NCBI GenBank assembly: GCA_003116995.1
Contig: BDSL01000015.1
Span: 1-64,000, forward strand
Length of the DNA: 64,000 nucleotides
DNA from: Yamagishiella unicocca
Lineage: Eukaryota; Chlorophyta; Chlorophyceae; Chlamydomonadales; Volvocaceae
Direction of reading: 5' to 3'
This document shows positions 39,401-48,319 of this stretch, piece after piece. The position numbers were made by a program, and so were the translations under genes. The first letter of the stretch is position 1; each line of letters begins with the position of its first letter. The notes under the pieces are model-generated. The model searched no databases. It had not been told where the DNA came from and was given only the letters and a program-made list of their open reading frames with translations.

Positions 39401-42400
39401 GGTCCGCCGACCTTGCGGCGGATGAGTGAGTGCAAGCCCGGTATTTCTGCCTCTTCCCGATGCAGCATAAGTCCCCTTAGTAAGCTTGCTGCAGGTTGCT
39501 GCTGCCGACGGCTTACCTTGAGCCAGCGCCTGAAGCACCTGCCCGTCAGGTAGTTGCGGAAGAAGCCGATGGCGCTGATCAGGTCGAACAGCGTCTTCTC
39601 ACGCACCCACTCCGCCAAGGGGGTGAATTCGGCCTGCTGGGATGGCGTGTACGGGTCACAAACATCATAACAGGACGGAGGGGATGGAAGGGGCACCAGG
39701 TGGCGCCGGGAACCGCGAGCCGGCGCCAGCGCACACCCGTGCGCGGACACGAGTTTCGGGTTTGGGGACAGCGGCGCCTGGCGGTCAGTTCGTGCTCATA
39801 ACGCTATTGGACGTCACGTCCGGAGTTCGAGCCAGATGTACTTTGTTTTCAGACATAGGACGACGTATATCGGCTTGCTCAGGACCTGGACAGACCAGTT
39901 GCTCGCTGGACCCTGACCCCTGCCCTGCTTCATGGGCATCACCTCGGCCGGTCGGCCCCACCTGCACCCCGCGCTTGATCCGCATGACGCCAGTGGCGCT
40001 GACGGTAAAGTACTCAGAGCCGATCTTCTGTCGCCGTACAACAAGCAGGTCGTACGGCCGGAACCGCATACCCTCAGGAGCCCTGCACGCGGGTAGCCAA
40101 AGAGAAAGAGAAGGGCGTGTAAGGGGGTGATCGCGTATCTGGCTGTGCCGCCCAGTGAGACAGTGTCGTCACCTAAACTCGCATTGGCCGTCACCATAAG
40201 ACACAGGTGAAATTGGTACTGCCACCACCAGGCCCTGGCTATACTGTGCATCGATGCGCAGGTGTACCCTTTTGGGAGGGCCCTCAGACAGCGCATACGC
40301 CGTTAGGCTCGTGTGCTGACCCCGGGATACAGGTCGTGCCCGGGAAGGTGCCGGGTGCGCGTCCAACCTGCTGGGGCCACCGTTCCTGCCCCACAGGCGA
40401 CAGGCCCTGCATAGGCCAGGCTGTGCGCTGCCGCAGTGCGCCCCGCGAACCCCCTGTTCGACCCACGGTCGCAAAGCCGTCACGAAGTCCTTCGCGACCG
40501 GACCAGGTGTGGGTGACGGCTTGGCGGTAGCAAGGCGGCAAGGTTGACGCCGATGGTGCTAACCATCCGCGTCATGCCCTCATCTAAGGGCACCCAGGCC
40601 CGCACCCAGCCCCGCGCCGAGTCTGGTACACGGGCGGCGGCGACGCACCGCAGAGCAACCCCATGTTATGGCGCTTTGCTGCAGGACCTCAAACGTCCCC
40701 ATGGCCGCGTGGGCAGAAATCCATATCCACGCACCTGTTGCAGTAGAAGAACTTGACGGCGGAGTCCTGCCCGAATTTGCCGTAGAACTCCACCACGTCA
40801 TCACCCGTGCCGATTCCCGGAATGAGATCCGGGTCGTACGCCGCGTCGCGCTCGTCCACACGGGGGCCATCCGGTGGGATGTCGTCCTCATCCTCATCCT
40901 GCGCGTCCGGGTCGTCCTCCTCGCCCAGGGATTCTGCGGGCGGGGGACAGCGGGCAAAAGCCGAGGCTCGCGTTAGGCGGGACGGCGCCGAATATGGCAT
41001 CCTGGAGGGTGGGCTGCAGCAAATAGCAGCGGCCCCGCTGGGCGGTCGTGCAGGGATTGGAGGGGAGGACGCGGCACATTTCGGCGAAGGCCAGGTGGAA
41101 ACTGGCCCAGGAGGCGGTGGGAGACAGCAGCCGGGCAGACTTGGTGGAGGGGATACGGTGCCACAGATTGGTGCGGATCGGCCCGGTGCTCCGCAGCGAA
41201 TTCAGCAGACCGGTTGGCCGCGGCCCTTTAGGATCGGCTGGGGATAAACGCCGCTTGCAATGCACGACGGCCCAATGCCAACGCGAGTGACCTGCCCTGC
41301 TTGCCGTATCTTTGCAGCTCCCCTGGAGCTGCGGACCACTCGATCCCAGCTCATTCCCACTCGTGCCCGCCCTAGTTCGTGAACACATCACGTGCTCGGC
41401 TCTTGCGTAAATCATCCCTTCGCGAACCCGCCAGCTCCTGCTTTTCGGCAACAGTGCACGATGACCCCAGCTCAGCCCGCATCGCATCCCCCAATCCGTG
41501 GCCGCCGGCCGCCTAGTGGCCCCACCGCACGTCGAAATCGCGTTTCCTTCCGCAGTTGGCACCCTGCGGCCTCCCTGCTGCCGGCGCCGCCTATTGCCTA
41601 ACGTGCAGGCCTCTGGTCCGCGAATGCATCGGACGGCAGCGACTGCTAAGGGCCCTTCGACCAAGTTCGTGCAGCGCCCGCAAGTCCACCTGGTCCGGGG
41701 CTTGGCAACACTTTGCAGCCCGCTCCCGCTCACATGCTCATGATCCACTTCTCCGCCTAGGCTAGTCCGTTCTCCCCTCGCCGGTACGGCACGCGCTCTT
41801 TTCCACCTGCCCACCGCTATGTTTCACTCCGACTGTCCCAATCACCTTCGGTCTCAACCTTCTTCTAGGTAATTTCACTTACCCCTTGCGTTCCGAGCTG
41901 CGGGTTTCCTCTCAACCCCTTCTCGTCCGCTCGTTAGACGTGCGTCTTGCCATCCACGAAACCCACCCTACCGACCCAAACCTCAAAGCCCAGGCGCCGA
42001 GACCCTGGACTGACCCCAGCCGCCGGCTCGCTCACCCGTCGATGGCTCCGATATGGGCGGGCGCCTGGACTGCTGCTGCTGATGCTGCAGCAGGTGCAAA
42101 TCCATTTGGGACTGGCGCTCTGGTAGCCGCTTTTCAATGGAAGGCAGCTTGGGAATTCCGGACTGCGTGGGCAGGGCATAGGACGGCCGTGCAGGTGGTG
42201 GTAAGGTTTGAGGGCAAACCTGGGTCGCTATCGGCCGGAATGGGGGTCGGTCATGGGGTCTACCCACATACATGAAGGATTGCTTCAACACAGCGCCTCC
42301 CTGCATACGGTGCCCTCGGCATCCCCGCCTTCTCTATCCTCACTTTGTCACGCTCATGAACTGGCGTAGGGATCACCCCACTACTGTCGGTCCACAGTGT

Positions 42401-42894
42401 GCGAATTTGCGAAACATAAACCCGGCCTCAAGGGTGCAGCGAGTACCACGCGTGCACGCCGCTGTCATGCGGGTACGAGTGCCGGAAAGAACCGCATTCC
42501 CAATGTAACTGCATTCCGGGGTCTGATGCGTGGGAATTCTGGGGCGGAAATCGGGCGGCCCCAGGCCGGCTCGGCTGTATGGCCTCTTCTTACCCCTTCA
42601 CACTCTCCGTCACCACAGCCCTCCCCCGCCCTCGCAAGCCGGCCCACTCACTTTCTTCCTGTTTGTCCCAATTTCGAGCTGAGGCATTGACGGCAACGTG
42701 CCAATGTTGAACAAATCCGCATTGCTCTTAAGGGTCGTCGGCACAGGGATGTTCCGCGTTTTCGGAAGCGTAAAGCCCGCTGCAGGGCTGCCGTTCCGCG
42801 AGGCTGCCCTCCCTTGAGCGATAGAAGGCAGCCATACGGGCGACTCGGGAACAGGGAGTTCCATGACCCCCCGGCCCTTGTCGCCGCTCGGCAT
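12788..42894 (-). CDS. Axonemal inner-arm dynein heavy chain, single-headed DNAH3/7/12 type
   Basis: ATP-driven motor of the ciliary inner arm. About 60 exons can be followed from an ATG at 42,892-42,894 (in-frame alternative at 42,862-42,864; a TAA directly precedes the first) to a TAG at 12,788-12,790, giving roughly 4,200 residues. The first four exons join in phase: 42,652-42,894, 42,036-42,162, 40,735-40,933 and 39,962-40,082. In order I see the tail and linker, AAA1 with GPAGTGKT, AAA2 with [11 protein letters not shown]3 with [11 protein letters not shown]4 with GVGGSGRQS, coiled-coil stalk with microtubule-binding tip, AAA5, AAA6 and the C-terminal domain ending [10 protein letters not shown]. 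Wording around AAA6 and the C-terminus fits the DNAH3/7/12 branch better than DNAH1 or two-headed dyneins. Which algal inner-arm species (a, b, c, d, e or g) it is cannot be settled here. No frameshift or stop was noticed. Most exon limits are approximate. Confidence 0.93.
16988..17065. repeat. 36-base tandem duplication in a dynein intron
   Basis: Two near-identical units beginning GCAGTA(T/C)GGCGCGCCCC and ending CCGTCCTACACC, separated by a few bases. Confidence 0.7.
18490..20530 (-). other. Dynein stalk and microtubule-binding domain
   Basis: Coiled coil 1 spans the exons at about 20,316-20,526 (heptad-rich, ending [11 protein letters not shown]), 19,951-20,046 and 19,571-19,686. The tip is in the exon at about 19,090-19,442 ([19 protein letters not shown], then KNDAFTP and CKWVHAM). 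Coiled coil 2 follows at about 18,690-18,812 and into 18,320-18,535. The order and length match a normal axonemal stalk. Confidence 0.88.
19845..19925. repeat. 21-base minisatellite in a dynein stalk intron
   Basis: Three to four copies of CTGCCGCCCTCCGGTGCATCC in a row, between the exons at about 19,686 and 19,951. Confidence 0.85.
21217..21292. repeat. Purine-rich minisatellite in a dynein intron
   Basis: Four copies of a unit like GCAGCGAGGGAGGTAAG, with slight variation (GTAGCAAGGGAGGTAAG and GCAGCGAGGGATGTAAG). Confidence 0.8.
21765..21890. repeat. 64-base tandem duplication in a dynein intron
   Basis: Two copies, each starting CATTCGAAGGTCGTGTGCC and containing ACACGTATAAAGATGG; I see about two mismatches. 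They lie between the AAA4 exons. Confidence 0.85.
22258..22362. repeat. Polypyrimidine tract in a dynein intron
   Basis: About 100 bases of C and T on the plus strand with repeated CCCCCTCCCTTCC units; read on the gene strand it is a purine tract. It lies between the AAA4 Walker A and Walker B exons. Confidence 0.75.
23132..23190 (-). repeat. Dispersed repeat A, copy 2
   Basis: On the minus strand this reads AATCCACGGCCGACAAACC followed by AAGGTGAAGATGGCGG, nearly the same as 302-357. It is intronic in the dynein gene. A weaker related string (ATTCGCGGATTCTC) lies at about 14,534-14,548. Confidence 0.7.
23744..26757 (-). other. Dynein AAA3 with an alanine-rich insertion
   Basis: Walker [15 protein letters not shown] lies at about 25,260-25,310. 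Walker B ([17 protein letters not shown]) begins the exon at about 24,602-24,840. The exon at 26,432-26,757 contains an insertion rich in Ala, Glu and Asp (two Ala runs followed by [10 protein letters not shown]) before the regular exon 26,126-26,286 resumes. The insertion is roughly 60-70 residues, in frame, and encoded by GCC/GCG-rich DNA. It would lie at the AAA2-AAA3 boundary on the ring surface. Confidence 0.8.
27015..28280 (-). other. Dynein AAA2
   Basis: The exon at about 27,919-28,280 opens with [10 protein letters not shown] and carries Walker [11 protein letters not shown]. The exon at 27,434-27,602 carries [17 protein letters not shown] followed by [13 protein letters not shown], the usual AAA2 nucleotide-site region with Asp-Gly-Pro where other sites have a Walker B Asp-Glu. 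The exon at 27,015-27,202 has [12 protein letters not shown]. By family knowledge AAA2 binds but barely hydrolyses ATP. Confidence 0.88.
28549..30760 (-). other. Dynein AAA1, main ATPase site
   Basis: Walker [14 protein letters not shown] begins the exon at 30,215-30,314, which ends [10 protein letters not shown]. Walker B is in the exon at about 29,788-29,889 ([13 protein letters not shown]). The sensor exon at about 29,428-29,576 reads [17 protein letters not shown]. The small subdomain is at about 28,932-29,102 ([16 protein letters not shown]). All hydrolysis residues are present, so AAA1 should be a working ATPase. Confidence 0.9.
30130..30197 (-). repeat. Dispersed repeat B, copy 2, with inverted ends
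   Basis: On the minus strand it runs from GTTATACGACATGAG through GGATAGCTGGCGC to GTCGTGTACATAAC. The two ends are imperfect inverted repeats of each other, making this the most element-like copy. It lies in the intron just after the AAA1 Walker A exon. Confidence 0.6.
31987..32095. repeat. 58-base tandem duplication in a dynein intron
   Basis: Two copies of CCTGCCAAAGTACCGGCAAT continuing to GCTGTGCAATGGCGA, almost identical. Confidence 0.85.
36163..36242. repeat. 22-base minisatellite in a dynein intron
   Basis: Four copies of CCGCCACCTGAAGCATGTAAC with small changes, directly downstream (in gene direction) of the exon at about 36,281-36,442. Confidence 0.85.
40937..42035 (-). other. Long second intron of the dynein gene
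   Basis: About 1.1 kb, against 100-400 bases for nearly all other introns of this gene. The donor is GTGAGC after exon 42,036-42,162, and the acceptor CCCGCAG lies before exon 40,735-40,933. Phase is 1 on both sides, which supports skipping everything between. It contains a minus-strand open frame of about 300 codons (40,894-41,814) that fits no dynein sequence and has no donor in the right phase. Confidence 0.6.
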
Positions 42895-43493
42895 TTAGCA
42901 CGGTGACCCTCACTGTCGGGGCGGCATGCTCAGCCGGTGCTGCCACCAGCTCCACCTCCCAAAGCACCAACTGGTAGGCTACGCTCGGGCAAATGCAGAC
43001 GAAGCCCCTGCCGAGCTGCCCACACCAAATGTCTCCCCGAAAGTGTGCTGCTCCAACACGTTGACCAGACTTCAGTCAATAATAGAGTGGGTGATAAACA
43101 AATTATAGCTGGCCGCTATGCTTTAACATACGTCGCGAAGGATGTGCTCAGCTTGCAAGACGGAAAGCTATTCCAGACGTGTAAGCTGCATATGACGATG
43201 TATGTTAGGCGTCTATTCAATTTAACAAGGACAAAGTCTGTACCCAAGCCGTTGCTTGCTTCTAAGCATGCTCGTACAATTTTGGTCCGGACCGACCTTT
43301 TGCCACATCACGCTCCGACAACGAAGGAGATGGTCCGAATTCTTCTTCCTGGAAACAATTGAAAGCTGCCATTGCCTTACTGCTTGCTTTGTGATCAACA
43401 TAATTTCTCGGATTTCGGAGCACCGTTCCTGGGAGGTTACCAGTATTGAGTGATAGATCCTGATAGTAGAAATAACACTCATCTTTGCTGGAC
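42895..43493. promoter_or_regulatory. Divergent intergenic region between dynein and kelch genes
   Basis: Only 599 bases separate the two start codons, which point away from each other. The stretch is clearly AT-richer than the flanking coding DNA, particularly 43,070-43,480. It must contain both 5' UTRs and both core promoters. I did not identify a specific factor site. That the two genes are co-regulated is inference from their arrangement. Confidence 0.55.
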
Positions 43494-46400
43494 ATGGGGG
43501 GCCAGTGGCGACTGGTGAAGGTAAGGGAGCTCACCTCAACCATCTAAAAACGCCTGACCTTGGCCATGACGTTACGCCCCTCAATTGTACCGATTGCAGC
43601 CCGAGGGTCTGGCCCCGGCTCCCAGGGGTGCGCACGCCAGCGTCGCACTGGGAACGAGGGTTCTGGTCTTTGGCGGTGCGGACCGCGCTCCCGTCACTTT
43701 CAGTGATCTATGGGTCTTGGAAACAGGTGGGTTTCTGGATCACTGTGGCGGGGAAGCGCGACAGCCTGCCTGCAAGCGAATGGTTGCAACTGGACAAAAA
43801 CACCCAGCTTCCCAGATAAGCTACCCGTATCCCATACCTTTAACACGCGCTGCAACACCACCCTAGATGCCTCCTCCCTAGTCTCAATGTGGTGAGCGCT
43901 TCACTTTGTAGCCATGTCCGGAGCTGTCTTGCGCCTTTTACCACGCCCCTGATACGGGGAGGTCCCTGTCTACCTAGACACGATTGTTGCCCCCCTAACC
44001 GCCGCCACTCGCCGCTTACCGCCGCAGCTGATGGGCAGTACGAGTGGACGCGCATATCTCCATTGCTTGCCGGCGGGTATGTTCTTGCGAGGGGTGTTGG
44101 CAGAAAGCCAGTCGCGGACTTCAACCAAAAGCTGCTGCTTTGCTTCACCCAACTCGTGGGTGCATCTCAGCCCATCCTCCAGGGGGTCACAGGCCGCAAC
44201 GAACCTGCCCTTCACGGCTGCGGCCTTGCAGGACGCCCGATCCGGGAAGGGAGGGGGGAACGGAACCCTGACAGTAGCACGTCCACCGCCCCGCCTTCGC
44301 AGGTGTAAGATGGTGCCCCGCTCGGGGGCGACGCTGACGGCCGTGGCCGACCGGGTCTACTTGTTCGGGGGAACGGTGGGTTCTTCATTACGGCAGCCGA
44401 CACGGTCTGTCCGCTTTTCGAACATCTAGAAGCCCCGTCACTGTGCCTCCGAGCCCTGGCCCGAGCCTTCGCGCCTTTCCCAGCCTGTGCTGTCCGCTGT
44501 CCTGCAGCACTGCAGCCGCCAGGCTTCCAATGTCCAGTCACATGGACCCCTAACTCTCCACATTCTGATGTCGCCACGGTTCGGCAAGCGCGCAGTGCGA
44601 CGCTGTGGTTGGGGCCGTGTCAGGTCCTCGGCGGGGTGCTGGCTCCACGACGGCTCCGAAACCAACGCTGTCTCCTGCTCCCCCGCTCTCGGCCGCCCTC
44701 CCGCAGGAGCCGGTCAGCGGGGTGTGCTTCAACGAGCTCAAGATGCTGGATCCGGTCACGTGGACGTGGTACGACGTGGAGGTCAGTGCCGGATCGCGGC
44801 GGCCGGAAGCGGGCGGCTCACGACACGCCTCAGGACGGCGTCGCCAAAATGCATCTCTCCCTCTCGACGCATGCCTTCGCCAAAACTGTGCTTGCGGCGT
44901 GCCTCTGGCTCGCGCCCTGCCAACCCGGCCCACCATGGACCCCACGTGACTCCGTGCTCGCCGCACCCGCACCCGCGCACGCAGGCCCAGGGGACGCTCC
45001 CGCCGCCCCGCCACTCACACTGCAGCGGCTGCCTCGCGGAGACGTGCTTGGTGAGCGGGGATGGGATGGCGTGGCCGATCCCACGTGGCGTGACTCGGAC
45101 TGGGGCGCACCGCCTGACCTCACGCTGGGGCACTGCGCGCCCACTGGCTCCATCACTCACGATGTTACGAAGTTACGAGGTTACGAGGTTACGAGGTTAC
45201 GAGGTTACGAGGTTACGAGGTTACGAGGTTACATCCGTACTTTCATACGGCACGCGTCCGTTCAAGCAAGGGGGGCAATGGACACAAGATAAAAAAAGGT
45301 TGAACAGGGATCAATCTCATCACTTCCTCTTTTACGCCGGCTCCGTCACTGCAGATAGTGTACGGCGGGGCTGGCTACCAGGGCCCGATGCAGGACGTGT
45401 GGATTTACAACGCGCTTCAAAACAGCTGGAGCCGGCCGGCCGTCTCGGGCTCGCAGCCGCAGGCGCGGGAGATGCACACGGGGTGCATGGTGGACCCCAC
45501 GACCCTCCTGGTGTACGGCGGGAGGGGGGCGGGATTCAAGTAAGTGGGTCGGATGGGAACGCGAGGGTCCGGAGGTTGGTTGGCGTTGGCGGGGCCGGGG
45601 AGGGGGACTCCAGGGAGGTGGGAGCGAAGGCTTGCAGATGGGCCCTGCACCAACAACACCGCCATGGCGCTGTGATTACGACTAGGCTCGCCAACGGAGC
45701 CGGCTCATGAGGCTTGCCCGCTCCTTCATCGTGTGGTAACCTCCCTGGCCCGCCCGCTCCTCGCCCGGCCCTTCAGGGTTTGCTGCGACGCTGCGCTGTT
45801 CGACGCCCGGCTTATGAAGTGGACCGCCATAGAGCCCACGCCTTTCTCCCGCTGTGCGCACAGCAGCGTTGTACTCCCGGCGCCGGCAGCGGAGGCGCCT
45901 TCGACCGCAGGTGGGTCCGCCAGACTGGCACGAGCCGCCGGTCGGCCGGTGGGACGAGCGATTGAGGTGGCCTTTGCCCACAACCGAAGGCCACCGGCAG
46001 AGCCATAGAGCACGGGATGTGTCTGTCCAGTGTTTGCCGCCACCTGTGCACTGTGAGGTATGTGGAGGTGTCACTGACGTGGTGCCCCCCTACCGCGAAC
46101 GCAGGAACACAGGAGTCCGCGAACCCGGGCTCCAGCGGACGGCAGGTCCAGGACGCCAACGGCGACACGCCCATAGGGCCCCCTGCTGACGGCACTACTG
46201 CTACTGCTGATGCCGATGCCGCACCCGGCGGCACGTCAGCAGCAGCAGCACCACCAGGCACCGCCAACCGGGTGATCATTTACGGCGGCTACAGCGGAGA
46301 GGCTGTGGAGGGCGACGTGCTTCAGATCGATAGCCGCACGTTGGAGATAGAGCTGGTGCGGCGGGGCCCGAGGGAGTCGGACAAGGACGGTACGGTGCCT

Positions 46401-46556
46401 GCGGTGCGTTTCGCGCACAGCGCAGTAGTGGTGCCGACACCGGAGGGAGGCGCGCGCGGTGCCGGCGGGGTTGCAGAAACACATGCGATGGTCGTGTTTG
46501 GGGGGGTCAACCCTCGGGAAGACATGAACGACGTGGCAGTTTGGGTGCATGGGTAG
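43494..46556 (+). CDS. Kelch-repeat protein, 395 residues
   Basis: Nine exons join in phase with valid splice sites: 43,494-43,520, 43,600-43,726, 44,028-44,076, 44,303-44,375, 44,707-44,781, 44,985-45,050, 45,355-45,539, 45,777-45,910 and 46,105-46,556 (stop TAG). The lengths sum to 1,188 bases. The protein is built almost wholly of kelch blades: PAPRGAHASVALG...VLVFGG, VYLFGGT, LDPVTWTWYDVE, PPPRHSHCSGC, IVYGGAGYQGPMQDVW, LLVYGGRG, RVIIYGG and AMVVFGG. Such beta-propellers are protein-binding scaffolds. No BTB, F-box or acyl-CoA-binding domain is present, so the partner and process are unknown. An insertion rich in Thr, Ala and Gly (about 46,130-46,260) separates the last blades. The 27-base first exon supplies MGGQWRLVK, the expected first strand of blade 1. 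Confidence 0.85.
45163..45232. repeat. 9-base repeat array in a kelch intron
   Basis: About eight copies of GTTACGAGG, the first two slightly degenerate. It sits in the intron 45,051-45,354. Because the unit is a multiple of three it keeps one frame open, which falsely extends apparent coding sequence. Confidence 0.9.
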
Positions 46557-48319
46557 CGGCGTGGCGGGTATAAGGGGTTGGGCGGCAGGCAGGTAAGGAA
46601 GAGGACACGGCCATGCGGGCCAGGGTAGGGGTAGGCAGCGGACGATGGCGGTGGCAGGGATTCAGGGGTTTAGGTTTTGGTGGGGAGGTTATATGAATGT
46701 GCATTTCGGTGTGGGAGTGAGCCATGCGTGTCGGGTGAGGGCTCCGGTGCATGCGGGCCAATTTGCGAATTGCATGATACCAAGATACAAGGGCAGGTCT
46801 TGGTATGAGTATGTCGTTACCGCGCGTGCGGTACTCGAAGGCGCAGCGAAAAGGGGCGGTCAAGACCTGGCCCACGACGGCTCGAGAGAAAATGTCTCAA
46901 GTCGCCGGGAGAGACCGCGGCGTGGCAAGGGGCAGCGTTGGATTCGCCTCGTTTTCCACTGGATAGAACCCCACTTCACCCTTCCCGGGGAGCCCACGTT
47001 TCGCGCATCAGAGATGGGAGGGATTGCACCAAGGCGACCTCAGGCCAGGCGGGGCTGCGGGCATGGGAGGCCTCCTGCAGTAGCCTCCGAAGCAGGGTGT
47101 GCGGACCTCGCGGCGGTGGTGTTGGGCGAGAAGGTGGCCGGTGGTACATATGGTATACGCATCCCACTTGTACGACAGTATTCCGATGATAAGACGGCGA
47201 CGTAGTGGTGCTTGACAAGACCGACACGTGGCGGTGTGGACGCTCGTAGGACGCGGGTGAATAGTGCAGCGAGGTAAAGATGGGCGCTGAACGCGTCGGT
47301 GATGAGAGAGGGATACATGAGGGCGTCCTCCCACCGTGAAGGCCCCGAGGCACGGCGTGAGCCATTGGCTTTGGTATGTGCGGTGTTAGTATGGAGACAG
47401 TGCAATGGCCTGCGACGGCCGTTGCGCTCGCGTGCTTCAGGGGCAGATGTTCCTCACTTTGGATTTTCCAGTGTGTATGTGTTGAGAGATGCCACCGTTG
47501 TAAGGTTCCGATACTCTCGCTCGCATCCCCGGGGGCATGATCAACGACTTGGGATAGACTCGGTTGGCTCTTGCGGTACAGGACATGCTGTCCACATACA
47601 CCAGCAGCAACCGCTGGTGCGTGAGGTGTGGCACCTCCGGACGGACATTGCTACGGCTAGCTGCCATCGAACCCGGCTCGGCTTCCACAACGTTCTGTCT
47701 TGTAAATCGTTCACGATATTTCGATTATACCGCCTTCGTTCGCGCATGCTGTGGCCCCGGCAAGCTGCGGATTGCGGCGGATTGGGGATGGGCTGCTGCA
47801 GGAAGCTGTTAAGGCTGGGCCGTCGACCCTGTAGTCTCGTGTTGTCGCTGAAGCCTCGTTCGGTTTGAAAGGCGTTTACTGCCCCTGCCCGCTTGGGAAG
47901 CGAGTTCCAGGGGATTTGCGATTGAGAGGTTGCGCGGCTAGGCCACGACGAGGAGTGCACCAACGCCGACTTATACTGTTATAACCAGCCACCACGCTGG
48001 CGAGCATTGGCATAATGCTGCGAATCAGCCTACTGGAACGGCTCCAAGCTTAGCCCGCGCTGCCTCAATATACACAAGCCTGCTTCCCGCCGCGTCGCAG
48101 ATACCAAACCGAAGCAACGCAACCAGGCGATGTGCCCGATGGCTCTAACTTCTGGTCTGGAGCCCACCACAGCCACTAGTACCACCGCAACCACTCCAGC
48201 CTACCTACCCTCCCCTCAGCCGCATGGCAACAGCCACACCATTCCAAGCCCAAACAACCTCGACAAAGAAATTCCTTAGCCATCTTCTGGGCTGGAGCAC
48301 CTTGTGGCACTGTCCGTGT
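46557..48319. other. Convergent intergenic region between kelch and MBOAT genes
   Basis: Both neighbouring genes end here, so it should contain two 3' UTRs. TGTAA strings on the plus strand at 47,499-47,503 and 47,701-47,705 could serve the kelch gene, though they are about 1 kb past its stop. No convincing gene was seen on either strand. Dispersed repeat C copy 2 is at 48,124-48,168. Confidence 0.5.
48124..48168 (+). repeat. Dispersed repeat C, copy 2
   Basis: AGGCGATGTGCCCGATGGCT followed by GGTCTGGAGCCCACC, matching 11,722-11,770 almost base for base apart from the spacer. Confidence 0.65.

Larger units (their letters stand above)
30545..42894 (-). other. Dynein tail and linker region
   Basis: About 25 exons. 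The N-terminus is Pro/Ser-rich and then very acidic ([14 protein letters not shown] at about 40,890-40,930). The exon at 39,962-40,082 encodes [14 protein letters not shown] and [11 protein letters not shown], a signature of single-headed axonemal dyneins. Later exons give the linker helices, among them SWRELMES (about 32,920), [14 protein letters not shown] (about 32,525-32,570) and the exon leading into AAA1 (30,545-30,733: [16 protein letters not shown]). The linker swings against the AAA ring for the power stroke. Confidence 0.85.

Noticed and set aside
40894..41814. Extra dynein exon at 40,970-41,230
   Set aside because: No donor in the right phase, whereas exon 42,036-42,162 (ending phase 1) joins 40,735-40,933 (starting phase 1) directly.
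45163..45232. CRISPR-like array
   Set aside because: Simple 9-base microsatellite without spacers, in an intron of a eukaryotic gene.
46645..47205. Plus-strand open frame of 186 codons after the kelch stop
   Set aside because: No kelch or other motif, no splice continuity with the kelch exons, and low-complexity composition; treated as 3' UTR or intergenic.
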